DNA of 64,000 bases from REEB76 sp963774895 (GCA_963774895.1 CAVZGN010000002.1:1-64000), one strand, 5' to 3'. Shown: positions 27,096 to 36,518, counted from the stretch's first letter. The notes: a model not told the origin generated them from the letters alone. Made by a program: numbers and translations.

Positions 27096-27118
27096 TATAA
27101 TACTGTATATATACACAG
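27096..27118 (+). promoter_or_regulatory. LexA (SOS) box overlapping a -10 element
   Basis: CTGTATATATACACAG (27103-27118) fits the SOS-box rule CTGT-N8-ACAG exactly. It has the alternating TATATA centre of strong E. coli boxes, and preceding TA gives TACTGT. A perfect TATAAT (27096-27101) lies next to it, so LexA binding would block the promoter. The radical SAM gene starts 12 bases downstream. Confidence 0.85.
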
Positions 27119-27130
27119 CTTCGCTCTCAG

Positions 27131-28216
27131 ATGACTGTTACCTCCCATTCTCCACGCAAGGGTCGTGGCGCACTTTCAAATCCGGAGGGGCGCTTCGACC
27201 AGCGTCAACGCGAAAATTTTAATGACGGCTGGGAACAACAAACGGAAATGGATAATCCACCGTCGCTGGAAACCACAGTAACCGCCGAAGCGGCGCGCTC
27301 GATCATCAGCCGCAACCAGTCGCCGGACATACCTTTTTCCCAGTCCATCAATCCGTATCGCGGCTGTGAGCACGGTTGCATTTATTGTTATGCCCGTCCC
27401 AGTCATGCCTATTTGAATCTTTCTCCAGGCCTGGATTTCGAGACCAAACTTTTCTACAAGGAGCATGCTGCCGAGTTGCTGGAAAAAGAGCTGCGCAAAC
27501 CCGGTTACAGTTGCCAGCCAATCGCTTTGGGTGCCAATACCGATCCCTATCAACCCATAGAACGCACGCTTGAAATCACGCGCAGCCTGCTCACGGTTCT
27601 GCAGCGCTTCCGGCAGCCGGTGATCATCATCACCAAAGGCACGCTGATTACACGCGATCTGGCTATCCTGGCGGATATGGCCACTCAGGGCTTGGCAAGG
27701 GTTATGGTGAGCGTAACCACGCTGGATGATGGCCTGAAGCGCATTCTGGAGCCGCGCACACCGAATGGCAGGAGTCGACTGCGGGTCATACAACAGCTGG
27801 CGGCGGCGTGCATCCCCGTGGGAGTGCTGACTGCTCCGATCATTCCCATGGTTAACGATGCTGAACTGGAGCGCATGCTGGAACTGGCTGCCGAGGCCGG
27901 CGCCTGTTGTGCAGGATATGTGCTGTTGAGATTGCCGCATGAACTCAAGGAGCTGTTCCGCGAATGGCTGGAGCAGCACATGCCTGACAGGGCCCGACAT
28001 GTCATGAGCCTTATCCGCCAGTCTCGTGGCGGCAAAGATTATGCCCCGGAGTTTGGTAGCCGCATGCGCGGTACGGGTGTTTACGCAGAACTGATCGCAC
28101 AACGTTTCGAACGCGCCTGCAAGCGATTTCACCTGTTGCGCGACCGTGCTATGCAACTTAACTGCTCTGGGTTCCGGGTGCCGCGACTTAACCCACAACT
28201 GGATCTAACGCTATAG
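27131..28216 (+). CDS. PA0069-family radical SAM protein, SOS-controlled
   Basis: A 361-residue radical S-adenosylmethionine enzyme. The [4Fe-4S] motif is CEHGCIYC (Cys79, Cys83, Cys86, CxxxCxxC spacing as in the spore photoproduct lyase group) within SINPYRGCEHGCIYCYARP. The family is related to SplB but its reaction is not established. The strong LexA box at the promoter predicts induction by DNA damage, consistent with a role in repair or damage tolerance. The gene is monocistronic, convergent with the PilZ gene. Confidence 0.88.
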   Translation: MTVTSHSPRKGRGALSNPEGRFDQRQRENFNDGWEQQTEMDNPPSLETTVTAEAARSIISRNQSPDIPFSQSINPYRGCEHGCIYCYARPSHAYLNLSPGLDFETKLFYKEHAAELLEKELRKPGYSCQPIALGANTDPYQPIERTLEITRSLLTVLQRFRQPVIIITKGTLITRDLAILADMATQGLARVMVSVTTLDDGLKRILEPRTPNGRSRLRVIQQLAAACIPVGVLTAPIIPMVNDAELERMLELAAEAGACCAGYVLLRLPHELKELFREWLEQHMPDRARHVMSLIRQSRGGKDYAPEFGSRMRGTGVYAELIAQRFERACKRFHLLRDRAMQLNCSGFRVPRLNPQLDLTL

Positions 28217-28289
28217 ATTCAATCTTCTTATTTCATTAATTCCAGTGCGTGGCAGAGCATGCCGAGACGATAAAGCCTGCTAGTTACGA

Positions 28290-28691
28290 CTAATGCACGG
28301 CGTCTCCATGCTGATATTTAGTTTCTCCTTTGAGGGCTTCCAGTTCCCGTGCCAGCAGCTTGGAATCCAGCAGATTGATCTCCACCAGCCGCTGCAGATG
28401 CGCGAAACTTTCCGGATCACGGGCTTCCCAAGTGCAGCCGATGTGATCGCCGTTCAGATGCACCACGATGGCTTCCAGTTCCAGCTTGATGAGTTCCGCC
28501 AGCCGCCATTCGACCCTTAAGCGGTCACCTTCCGCTGGCCGCCACCTGGACGGACAGCGTGCCAGAAAGCCGCGCAGGGACATATCCAGCATCTCGCATT
28601 CCTGCACTGCATCACCCTGACGGACATGGATGACGGAGGCAAAGCGGAAACGGCGGAAACGGCGTCGCTCGTGGCCTTGTTGAACCGGCAT
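28290..28691 (-). CDS. PilZ domain protein
   Basis: A 133-residue protein with the two cyclic-di-GMP binding signatures of PilZ: the arginine-rich RRRFRRFR near residue 10 and DMSLRG (D/NxSxxG) near residue 40. A helical C-terminal tail follows. It should bind c-di-GMP in the cytoplasm; the controlled process is not evident from neighbours. ATG 28691 was selected because AGGAAG lies upstream; the frame stays open to 28841 without another ribosome site. Confidence 0.85.
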   Translation of the reverse strand: MPVQQGHERRRFRRFRFASVIHVRQGDAVQECEMLDMSLRGFLARCPSRWRPAEGDRLRVEWRLAELIKLELEAIVVHLNGDHIGCTWEARDPESFAHLQRLVEINLLDSKLLARELEALKGETKYQHGDAVH

Positions 28692-28937
28692 GGTTAATCT
28701 TCCTAAGTAACGCAGCGCCCTTAGTATAGTCAGCAAAGCGCCCGGGTTCAGCACATTTCGGGCCAATTTGGGCCCAGCTAGCATGCGATGGCTGATTAAA
28801 TACCCCACAATCCTACCGAAAGCTGCTGGTGTGCTCTTCACAGCAAAGGCTGAATCTGGTACTAAGGCTGCGGGGCACTCTGGGATTAAGCTTTTTTATT
28901 GCCAGGCCGGCTCCCCCCTCAATAACCGGATCCACTC

Positions 28938-30485
28938 ATGACAACCCCGATACCTGTCTCAAAAACTCGCTCGTTCTCCACGGTTTTCCTCATCGAGATG
29001 TGGGAACGCTTCGGCTACTATGGCATGCAGGTGCTCATCGTGTACTACATGGTAGAGCGTCTGGGTTTTTCGGATGATCGTGCCAACCTCACCTGGGGCG
29101 CGGCTTCGGCACTGATTTACGTCGCGCCCGCTATAGGCGGCTGGATCGGCGACAAAGTCCTCGGTACCCGCCGCACCATGTTGATCGGAGCCATAGTGCT
29201 GGCCGTGGGTTACGCGCTGATGACCGTACCTGGGACAAGCGTTTGGTTACTATTCTGCGCCTTGGGTGTAATTGTGGTCGGCAACGGCATGTTCAAAGCC
29301 AACGCAGGCAACCTGGTGCGCAAGATCTATGAAGGTGATGATTCCCGGATAGACAGTGCTTTCACTATCTATTACATGGCCGTCAACATAGGCTCGACCG
29401 TCTCCATGATCCTGACCCCCTGGATCAAGGATTACGTCAACCAGACCTACGGACAGAACTTTGGCTGGCACGCAGCTTTCGCGGTGTGCTGCGTGGGTTT
29501 GCTGATAGGCCTAAGCAATTATCTGGTTATGCGAGAAACCCTGGCTTACATCGGTTCGGAGCCGGATCACCATGCGGTCAACCCGCGTAAACTGGGTGCA
29601 GTGTTGGTGCTGGCGGTAGTCGCATTGTTTGTCGCAGCCTTCATCCTCAACTACGAGCTGGTAGCAAAAATTTTCGTTTACATAGCAGGGGCTGTGGTAT
29701 TGGGAATTTTCGCTTACCTGATCCACAACGGCCAACCCAAGGAACGTCCGGGGCTGATCGCGGCACTGATCCTGACTATCCAAATCGTGTTCTTTTTCAT
29801 TTTCTACCAGCAGATGCCCACCTCGCTGAACTTGTTCGCATTGCGTAATGTGGACTGGAGTTTCAGTATCTCCGGCTTGCATTTGTGGACCTGGAAGCCG
29901 GCGCAGTTCCAGGCATTCAACCCCATTTGGATCATGATTCTATCGCCGATCCTCGCCTATACCTACGCGCATTTCGCCAAGCGCGACAAGGACCTATCCG
30001 TCGCTACAAAATTCGCCTTGGGTTTCGCCATGGTCGCAATCGGTTATTTTATCTACGGTGCTGCTGGTCATTTCCTGAGCAGCCCAGGCAAGACCAGTTC
30101 CTGGGTCATGGTTTGGGGCTACGGATTCGGCTCCCTCGGCGAATTGCTCACTAGCGGTTTAGGTTTGGCGATGATCGCGCGTTACGTGCCTGCGCGCATG
30201 GGTGGCTTCATGATGGGTGCGTATTTCGTGGCGGTCGGCCTGTCAATGTACTTCGGCGGTATGGTCGCCACCGTCGCAAGCATACCCAGCACCGTTACTA
30301 ATCCCGTAGAAATGATGCCGATCTATACGCGCCTGTTTAACTGGCTGGGTGTGGCTGGTATTGTCTGCACGCTCATTGCACTGGCGGTACTCCCAATAAT
30401 GCGTAAACTGAACGCCGAACATCAAGCGTTGCTGTCCACTGTTGGAGCCTCAGCCACCACGCGCAATGTAAAAGCCGAAGAATAA
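28938..30485 (+). CDS. POT/PTR family proton-dependent oligopeptide transporter
   Basis: A 515-residue, 14-helix inner-membrane carrier importing di- and tripeptides with protons. The signature ExxERFxYY is present as EMWERFGYYG at about residues 16-25, and the FYxxINxGS-like motif as IYYMAVNIGSTVSMI at about 143-157. It fits the peptide-utilisation theme (TonB receptor, PepQ, PepE, PrlC, S10 enzymes). It is monocistronic, divergent from the PilZ gene with about 250 bp between starts. Confidence 0.92.
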   Translation: MTTPIPVSKTRSFSTVFLIEMWERFGYYGMQVLIVYYMVERLGFSDDRANLTWGAASALIYVAPAIGGWIGDKVLGTRRTMLIGAIVLAVGYALMTVPGTSVWLLFCALGVIVVGNGMFKANAGNLVRKIYEGDDSRIDSAFTIYYMAVNIGSTVSMILTPWIKDYVNQTYGQNFGWHAAFAVCCVGLLIGLSNYLVMRETLAYIGSEPDHHAVNPRKLGAVLVLAVVALFVAAFILNYELVAKIFVYIAGAVVLGIFAYLIHNGQPKERPGLIAALILTIQIVFFFIFYQQMPTSLNLFALRNVDWSFSISGLHLWTWKPAQFQAFNPIWIMILSPILAYTYAHFAKRDKDLSVATKFALGFAMVAIGYFIYGAAGHFLSSPGKTSSWVMVWGYGFGSLGELLTSGLGLAMIARYVPARMGGFMMGAYFVAVGLSMYFGGMVATVASIPSTVTNPVEMMPIYTRLFNWLGVAGIVCTLIALAVLPIMRKLNAEHQALLSTVGASATTRNVKAEE

Positions 30486-30553
30486 ACCGCTGCCGCTAAA
30501 TTCATGGGCCCGGTTCGACACGCCCGAACTACAGCCGCGGAGCTGCCAGTTTA

Positions 30554-31108
30554 TTATCCGGCGCCAAGGCGGCGGGTCCACATAGCCAGATTCGCCAGCA
30601 GCTCCGCGATCAGCTTGCGCGTGGTTTCATCCGTGAGCCGGCCGGAGGTGTCGAATTTATTCTGAACCTGCGCGATCATCACTTCCGGCCTGTTGATCAC
30701 GTGCATATTCAGAAAAACACAGGCCTGACGCAGATGATATTGGGCGCGTGCCGTGCCCAGCATGCTGCCCGAGGCACCCATGATGGCTGCTGGTTTGTCG
30801 TTGAAGGGTTGGTCCGGCGGCCGTGAGGCCCAGTCGATGGCGTTCTTGAGTACCCCCGGTATGGAATAGTTGTATTCCGGCGTCACCATCAATATGGCAT
30901 CGGACTTACGGATCTTCTCCCGGAATATTTCAACCACCGGTGGATAACCTTTTTCTCTCACATCCTCGTTATAGACCGGGATGGGAGCAATATCGAAGTT
31001 CTCGATCTCCATATCGGCGGGTTTCAGTTCCATGGCAGCCCTGAGCGCCAGTTTATTATAGGAGCCTGTACGCAAACTACCCGCAAAAGCAATTACATTC
31101 AAAGACAT
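30554..31108 (-). CDS. NADPH-dependent FMN reductase family protein
   Basis: A 184-residue flavodoxin-like oxidoreductase. The FMN phosphate loop is GSLRTGSYNKL at about residues 10-20, with TPEYNYSIPGVLKNAIDWASRP at about 80-101 placing it in the YieF/azoreductase/chromate-reductase group. Such enzymes reduce quinones, azo compounds or metal ions in the cytoplasm using NAD(P)H. It lies downstream of the SatP-like gene but a strong terminator separates them. Confidence 0.9.
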   Translation of the reverse strand: MSLNVIAFAGSLRTGSYNKLALRAAMELKPADMEIENFDIAPIPVYNEDVREKGYPPVVEIFREKIRKSDAILMVTPEYNYSIPGVLKNAIDWASRPPDQPFNDKPAAIMGASGSMLGTARAQYHLRQACVFLNMHVINRPEVMIAQVQNKFDTSGRLTDETTRKLIAELLANLAMWTRRLGAG

Positions 31109-31182
31109 CGATATAGCTCAGTATGAGAATGGCCTGCACATATACTCTACAGACAGAATATTCAGTTTCGCTTTAATCTAGT

Positions 31183-31214
31183 AAAAAACAGGGCGGGATG
31201 AACCGCCCTGTTTT
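31183..31214 (-). terminator. Rho-independent terminator after the SatP-like gene
   Basis: On the minus strand AAAACAGGGCGG pairs perfectly (12 bp) with CCGCCCTGTTTT around a six-base loop, and the T-run continues to six bases. It ends transcription of the gene starting at 31784 before the FMN reductase gene. Confidence 0.85.
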
Positions 31215-31238
31215 CGCAATCCATTTGGAGTTGGTAGA

Positions 31239-31784
31239 TTAAGAATTCGAGCTGCCGGTCGGTAAGATTACCTTACCGTTGGCATAATTGAGTATTTCCG
31301 CTGCGGATATGTAAATAGCCACCAAGGCCGCAATCAAGCCCGTATAACCATCGATGGTGCGGAAGAACCCCATGCTTGTCCAGCTCAACAGGCAGCCAGC
31401 CAGCATGGAAATCCACACCACCAGCAGGAACAGCGAGCGAGCCCAACCGGCCTTGAATGAACTGAGCCAGACATAGAAAACAAACACCGCCCACAACAGC
31501 CAGAACCAGCCGACAGTACCGGCAGAGTCACCGCCACCGGCGTGGCGCATAGTCCAGAAATACCCAGCGGCGCTGAAAAAGATTATGGCGTCGAGTGTGC
31601 GACCATGAAAGAAAGCCAGTATGGCAATCACGCCAAGCAGCACGCTACCAAGGGCAAAATCCAAGGCCATGCCGTACATACTAGAGCCGGTGACCCAGCC
31701 GGCGTCACCCAGGTTCATCATCCATGCCACAAAGCCGATACACATGAATCCAATGGTGGAAACCACTACTGATTTATTGTTCAT
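31239..31784 (-). CDS. SatP/GPR1-FUN34-YaaH family membrane protein, divergent copy
   Basis: A 181-residue protein with six predicted transmembrane helices and the C-terminal GKVILPTG motif shared with the second copy at 41030-41614 (GKTVLPVG), marking the acetate-permease family. It lacks the usual NPAPLGL motif at the start of helix 1, having STIGFMCIGFVAWM instead, so transport specificity may differ. ATG 31784 follows GGAGGT; the longer open frame to 31874 has no such site. Acetate or other small-acid transport is likely but unproven. Confidence 0.72.
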   Translation of the reverse strand: MNNKSVVVSTIGFMCIGFVAWMMNLGDAGWVTGSSMYGMALDFALGSVLLGVIAILAFFHGRTLDAIIFFSAAGYFWTMRHAGGGDSAGTVGWFWLLWAVFVFYVWLSSFKAGWARSLFLLVVWISMLAGCLLSWTSMGFFRTIDGYTGLIAALVAIYISAAEILNYANGKVILPTGSSNS

Positions 31785-32100
31785 AAATACCTCCGATTGC
31801 GGCTGTTGAGTTTCAGACCAGTCGATACTTGAATTAAGTTGGCCAGAGCACATACTATCCCGGCTTCCAGCCATCCTTAGCGGCTCCCAACTATTGGCAT
31901 TAGGTATAGACCATCCCTTGAGATAATCCAGCCTAGCGGCTCAGGAAGTAGAACATCCTCGGCTATCATGCAGCTATCTACTGATAACTTGCTGGGATTC
32001 TGCCATCCAATGCTTAAACTAACTTATGAAAATCAGCGATATGCAATTTACGTGCCTGATATAACACCTGCGTGGCTCAATAGCGCCCTGAGATATTAAA

Positions 32101-32631
32101 TCAGGCCTGCAAATACGCATCTTTCAGATTTACATAGTGCGCAGACGAGTAGTGCAGCATCTCCAGTTCCTTAGCTGTCAAGGCGCGTACTTTCTGCGCC
32201 GGGCTACCCCGATACAGATTACCTGATTCCAGCAACTTACCAGGGCTCACCAGGCTGCCCGCGCCTAACAACACCTCGGTTTCGATCACGGCCCCATCCA
32301 TGACGATGGAACCCATGCCGATCAGGCAACGATCACCGATGCGGCAGGCATGCAGTAGGCATTTATGGCCCACGGTCACATCCTCACCGATAACCAGCGG
32401 AAAACCACCGGGACTGTAGGGCCCATCATGAGTCACATGCAGTACGCTCAGATCCTGGATATTGCTGCGTGCACCAATGGTGATGCTGTTCACATCACCC
32501 CGCACCACCACGTAGGGCCACAGTGAGACGTCTTTCGCGAGCATCACCCGCCCGATGACCAAGGCGGTTGCATCCACATAAACGTCCGCGCCAATGACTG
32601 GCAACTCACCCTGATATGACCTTATAGGCAT
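32101..32631 (-). CDS. Gamma-carbonic anhydrase-like hexapeptide protein (YrdA type)
   Basis: A 176-residue left-handed beta-helix protein built from hexapeptide repeats (about residues 15-135). Zinc-binding histidines are placed as in the gamma-class: HVTHDG and VGHKCLLHAC supply the three ligands. The C-terminal helix lies at about 145-175. Family members are trimers and some hydrate carbon dioxide, but many YrdA/PaaY proteins have uncertain activity. It stands alone between two gaps. Confidence 0.88.
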   Translation of the reverse strand: MPIRSYQGELPVIGADVYVDATALVIGRVMLAKDVSLWPYVVVRGDVNSITIGARSNIQDLSVLHVTHDGPYSPGGFPLVIGEDVTVGHKCLLHACRIGDRCLIGMGSIVMDGAVIETEVLLGAGSLVSPGKLLESGNLYRGSPAQKVRALTAKELEMLHYSSAHYVNLKDAYLQA

Positions 32632-32753
32632 GTTCTCAACACCTTGGAATTAGCACAGGAAACCCCACCACGCCCAGCGGTGGGACTTGAAAACATATTT
32701 TCAGGCCTCAAGTGTATACTTCAAATCATAACGATTCGCATATGGGGAATGTC

Positions 32754-33326
32754 ATGAGCATAACCGGTTTTGTGATCCTGGCGATCATCGTCGTTATATT
32801 GATTTATGTAATTCTGCTTTATAACGGCCTGGTGACGCTGAAGAACAATGTCGCCAAAGCCTGGGCGAATATCGACGTACTGCTTAAACAGCGTCACGAC
32901 GAACTGCCCAAGCTCATCGATACCTGCAAGCAGTACATGGGCTATGAGCAGCAGACCCTGGTCAAGGTCATGGATGCCCGCGCCTCTGTGCAGCAGGCGC
33001 GCGAGACCGGCAACATGGCGGCTTTGGGACCTGCGGAAGCGCATCTGCGTGCCATGATCGGCAACCTGTATGCCGTAGCCGAAGCCTATCCACAACTCAA
33101 CGCCAATGAATCTTTCCAGCAGTTACAGGCACGCATCACCGGGCTGGAGAATTCCATCGCTGATCGCCGCGAGTTCTACAACGACAGTGTCAATGTATAC
33201 AACATTCGCATCGAACAGTTCCCAGCCTCCCTGATCGCCGGTAATTTCGGATTTAAGCCAGCGCAGTTACTGGAATTCGGCCAGAACGAAAAGCAAGATG
33301 TGGATGTGAAGGCGCTGTTCAGCTGA
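32754..33326 (+). CDS. lemA: LemA family protein
   Basis: A 190-residue protein with one N-terminal transmembrane helix (FVILAIIVVILIYVILLYN) and a helical cytoplasmic/periplasmic domain (NNVAKAWANIDVLLKQRHDELPKL, LQARITGLENSIADRREFYNDSV, LIAGNFGFKPAQL), a full match to the LemA family pattern. Function is not well defined. ATG 32754 follows GGGGA. It is only nine bases from the next frame, the GIDE-domain gene. LemA beside a GIDE-domain membrane protein is a recurring pairing in my memory and suggests a joint envelope role. Confidence 0.9.
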   Translation: MSITGFVILAIIVVILIYVILLYNGLVTLKNNVAKAWANIDVLLKQRHDELPKLIDTCKQYMGYEQQTLVKVMDARASVQQARETGNMAALGPAEAHLRAMIGNLYAVAEAYPQLNANESFQQLQARITGLENSIADRREFYNDSVNVYNIRIEQFPASLIAGNFGFKPAQLLEFGQNEKQDVDVKALFS

Positions 33327-33335
33327 GTCTGGGTC

Positions 33336-34310
33336 ATGTTCAACCTGTTTGACCCGGTCAGCTGGGAACCGGCGATACGTGCCGCTGATCCAAACACATT
33401 CTGGTTCTGGACCCTAGTGCTTTGCGCCATGGTGATCGCGGCGCTGGTTGGCGGGTTCGTATTTCTGATGCGCGCCTGGACCGTCCAGGAAACCCCACTA
33501 TCTTTGATCCGCTCGGCCGCCCAGGGCTATGTCAAGCTCTCAGGCCATGCCGATCTCATGCCCGGCCCGCCGATCATTTCACCACTGACATCTAACCGTT
33601 GTGTGTGGTAGTCCTACAAGATCGAAGAACGCGTTTCCAGCGGACGCAGCAGCCGCTGGGAAACCGTCGACCATGGCACTTGCGACGACCTGTTTCTGAT
33701 CCAGGACAGCAGCGGCCAATGCGTGGTGGACCCTGAAAATGCCGAGGTCTTACCCGCCACTGAGACCGTTTGGTATGGAGAAGAACCGCGGCCGCTCACC
33801 GGGCCGGTCATCAGCGGATTTGCCCTGGCTTCCAGATATCGCTACGTGGAGCAAATCATCAACCCGCAGGAATTCATCTTCGCTTTAGGGTTCTTTCATA
33901 CACAAGGAGGTAGTACCGGCGCCATGGCAATCAACGATGAAGTAGCCCAGCTGCTGCACGCATGGAAACAGAACCAGACGGAGCTGCTGCACCGCTTCGA
34001 TACCAACCATGATGGCCAGATCGATCAACAGGAATGGGAGGCTGCGCGTGAAGCAGCGCGTCAGCAGATATTGCTGCAGGAACAACAAACGGCACAATAC
34101 CCGCCGGTGGATGTGTTGTCGCAACCCAAAGACGGCCGGCGTTTCATCATCTCAACCCGCGAGGAAGCCAGTGTTGTACGTCGCTTCCAATTATGGGCCG
34201 CGGCCTGTTTGCTGTTGTTCTTCATCGGCGCCAGCATCGCCGGATTTGTTATCACTACCCGCTTGAGCACTCCGGCCATCGTTCAACCTGCCGACAACCC
34301 CACACCGTGA
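33336..34310 (+). pseudogene. GIDE-domain membrane protein with EF-hand, interrupted by one in-frame TAG
   Basis: One continuous frame of 325 codons is broken only by TAG at 33609-33611. Upstream is an N-terminal transmembrane helix and SAAQGYVKLSGHADLMPGPP. Directly after the stop the GIDE pattern continues as SYKIEERVSSGRSSRWETV; a Tyr codon is expected at the stop (CVW-Y-SYKIEE). Downstream lie a canonical EF-hand loop DTNHDGQIDQQE and a second transmembrane helix near the end. AAGGAGG at 33904-33910 and ATG 33924 could restart translation of the EF-hand part. Possible readings are a recent nonsense mutation, readthrough, two-part expression, or a sequencing error. Confidence 0.82.
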
Positions 34311-34349
34311 TAACATTTTCCTGAAATTGTGTTCGGATCGAGAGTTCCA

Positions 34350-36389
34350 ATGAACAATCCCCTGCTGTCGCCGGACAGCCTGCCGCTGTTTTCCCAAATC
34401 CGCGCCGAACATTTCGAACCGGCTGTGAATGCTGTGCTCGCTGAAAATCGCGCAGCCATCGCCCATCTCGCCGCCATCGGCAATCCAAGCTGGGAGACCT
34501 TCGTCGAGCCATTGGAGAGCCTGGACGAACGCTTGCACCGCGCCTGGTCGCCAGCCGCGCATCTGAACGCGGTGATGAATTCACCCGCTATCCGCGCTGC
34601 TTACAACACCTGCCTGCCGAAGATCAGCGATTACGCCACTGAGTTGGACCAGAATGAACAGCTGCAACTTGGCTTTGTCCGATTGCAATCCGCTCCTGAA
34701 TGGCAGACCTACAACACCGCACAGCGCAAACTCATCGGGGATGCGCTGCGGGATTTTCGCCTGGCGGGCGTTGATCTGCCGTCCGATAAGAAGGCGCGTT
34801 TCCGTGAAATCATGCAGCAACTCTCGAAACTGCAAGCCAAGTTCGAAGAGAACCTGCTGGATGCCACCCAGGGATGGTTCAAGCAGGTGACTGTAGTTAA
34901 CAGTCTGAAAGGCATCCCCGAGACCGCGCTGGCGCGCGCCCGGCATGAAGCTCAATCCCGCGGTCTGGAAGGGCATGTGTTTACCTTGGATTATCCTAGT
35001 TATTCAATGGTCATCACCTATGCGGACGACCGTTCGCTGCGCCAACAGATGTACCACGCCTACACAACCCGCGCTTCGGACCAGGGACCGAATGCCGGGC
35101 GCTGGGACAACAGCCAGGCCATGCGGGATATCCTGAAACTCCGGCATGAAGCCGCGCTACTCACCGGTTTCAGGAATTTCGCCGAATATTCACTGGCCAG
35201 CAAGATGTTACGCAGACCCGAGGAAGTCATGGCTTTCCTCAACGACCTGGTAAGCCGGAGCCGGCCGCCCGGCGAACGCGAATTTCAGGAATTACAGCAC
35301 TATGCCCGCGAGTGGGACGGCCTCGAGAGCCTGGCGGCCTGGGATATGGGTTATTACTCAGAAAAGCTCCGGGAAGCACGTTACGCTATCAGCGATGAAA
35401 TACTACGTCCGTATTTCCCGCTGGAGAAGGTGCGCTTCGGGCTGTTCGAAGTCATGCACAGACTGTATGGCATCACGCTCACGCCAGCAGCCAGCGCAGA
35501 GGTGTGGCATCCGGATGTCAGGCTGTATGAAATCCATGATCAATCCGGCAACTTGCGTGGCCGCTTGTATCTGGATCTGTTGACGCGCAAGCACAAGCGC
35601 AGTGGCGCATGGATGGATGACGCCCTGAGCCGGCGGCGCACTGCACACGGAGTACAGATTCCGGCGGCCTATCTCACTTGCAATTTCCCGCCGCCCGTCG
35701 GCGAAACGCCCTCCCTGCTCAGCCACGCTGAAGTCCTGACCTTGTTTCACGAATTCGGCCACTGCCTGCAGCATCTGCTGACCCAGGTGGATTATCCAGC
35801 GGTCGCCGGCATCAACGGTGTGGCCTGGGATGCGGTCGAGTTGCCGAGCCAGTTCCATGAAAACTTCGCCTGGACCCGAGAAGGTCTGGCACTGGTCTCT
35901 GGCCATTACCAGACCGGCGAGCCATTGCCGGACGCGCTCTACCAAAAACTGCTGGCCGCGCGTAATTTCCATACCGCCCTGTCCATGCTGCGGCAGCTGG
36001 AGTTCGGCCTGTTCGATTTCAACCTGCACCTGCGTGCCGATACGCCTAGAGACGATGATTTCATCGCCTCAACACTCGCTGAGATTCGCCGCCAGGTAAG
36101 CGTAGTGCCAGTGCCAGAATGGAACCGGTTTGCCCACAGCTTTTCGCACATCTTCGCCGGTGGTTACGCCGCCGGTTATTACAGTTATCTTTGGGCCGAG
36201 GTGCTGGCGGCGGATGCCTATTCCGCCTTCGAGGAAAGCGGCGTCTTCGACCGTGCCACCGGCCAGCGGTTTATGGACACCATTCTGGGCCAAGGCGGCA
36301 GCCGCGAGGCCATGGAACTGTTCGTGGAATTCCGCGGTCGAGAGCCGACCCTGGATGCCTTCCTGCGTTTGAACGGTATCGCTGCTTGA
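34350..36389 (+). CDS. prlC: Oligopeptidase A (M3 family zinc peptidase)
   Basis: A 679-residue cytoplasmic metallopeptidase that degrades oligopeptides and cleaved signal peptides. The zinc site HEFGH (His467, Glu468, His471) is followed by the third-ligand region ENFAWTREG. The length matches E. coli OpdA. ATG 34350 was taken because the family begins NPLL and GAG lies upstream; the frame also opens at 34329. It follows the GIDE pseudogene by 39 bases and adds to the peptide-degradation capacity of this region. Confidence 0.94.
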   Translation: MNNPLLSPDSLPLFSQIRAEHFEPAVNAVLAENRAAIAHLAAIGNPSWETFVEPLESLDERLHRAWSPAAHLNAVMNSPAIRAAYNTCLPKISDYATELDQNEQLQLGFVRLQSAPEWQTYNTAQRKLIGDALRDFRLAGVDLPSDKKARFREIMQQLSKLQAKFEENLLDATQGWFKQVTVVNSLKGIPETALARARHEAQSRGLEGHVFTLDYPSYSMVITYADDRSLRQQMYHAYTTRASDQGPNAGRWDNSQAMRDILKLRHEAALLTGFRNFAEYSLASKMLRRPEEVMAFLNDLVSRSRPPGEREFQELQHYAREWDGLESLAAWDMGYYSEKLREARYAISDEILRPYFPLEKVRFGLFEVMHRLYGITLTPAASAEVWHPDVRLYEIHDQSGNLRGRLYLDLLTRKHKRSGAWMDDALSRRRTAHGVQIPAAYLTCNFPPPVGETPSLLSHAEVLTLFHEFGHCLQHLLTQVDYPAVAGINGVAWDAVELPSQFHENFAWTREGLALVSGHYQTGEPLPDALYQKLLAARNFHTALSMLRQLEFGLFDFNLHLRADTPRDDDFIASTLAEIRRQVSVVPVPEWNRFAHSFSHIFAGGYAAGYYSYLWAEVLAADAYSAFEESGVFDRATGQRFMDTILGQGGSREAMELFVEFRGREPTLDAFLRLNGIAA

Positions 36390-36518
36390 AAATCGCTACT
36401 TGGGCGAGGCGGGTGCTTCCAATGATATGCCAGTGGCAGGTCATTCCCGCCGAGCGCTCATATAGGATGTATGAGCTGGCGGACCTGCCAGGGATGGCTC
36501 AGTGAGGGTTATTGCAAG
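36386..36518 (+). other. Spacer carrying a degenerate copy of the xth start
   Basis: TTGAAAATCGCTACTTGG (36386-36403) matches 15 of 18 bases of the xth start GTGAAGATCGCTACCTGG (36519-36536), both reading Met-Lys-Ile-Ala-Thr-Trp. It overlaps the prlC stop codon. Between them lie about 115 bases with no recognisable gene; a short frame (ARRVLPMICQWQ ...) ends at a stop before xth. This looks like a partial duplication or insertion at the gene boundary. Confidence 0.5.

Noticed and set aside
27176..28198. 340-codon open frame antisense to the radical SAM gene
   Set aside because: Opposite strand carries the intact cluster motif and LexA-controlled promoter.
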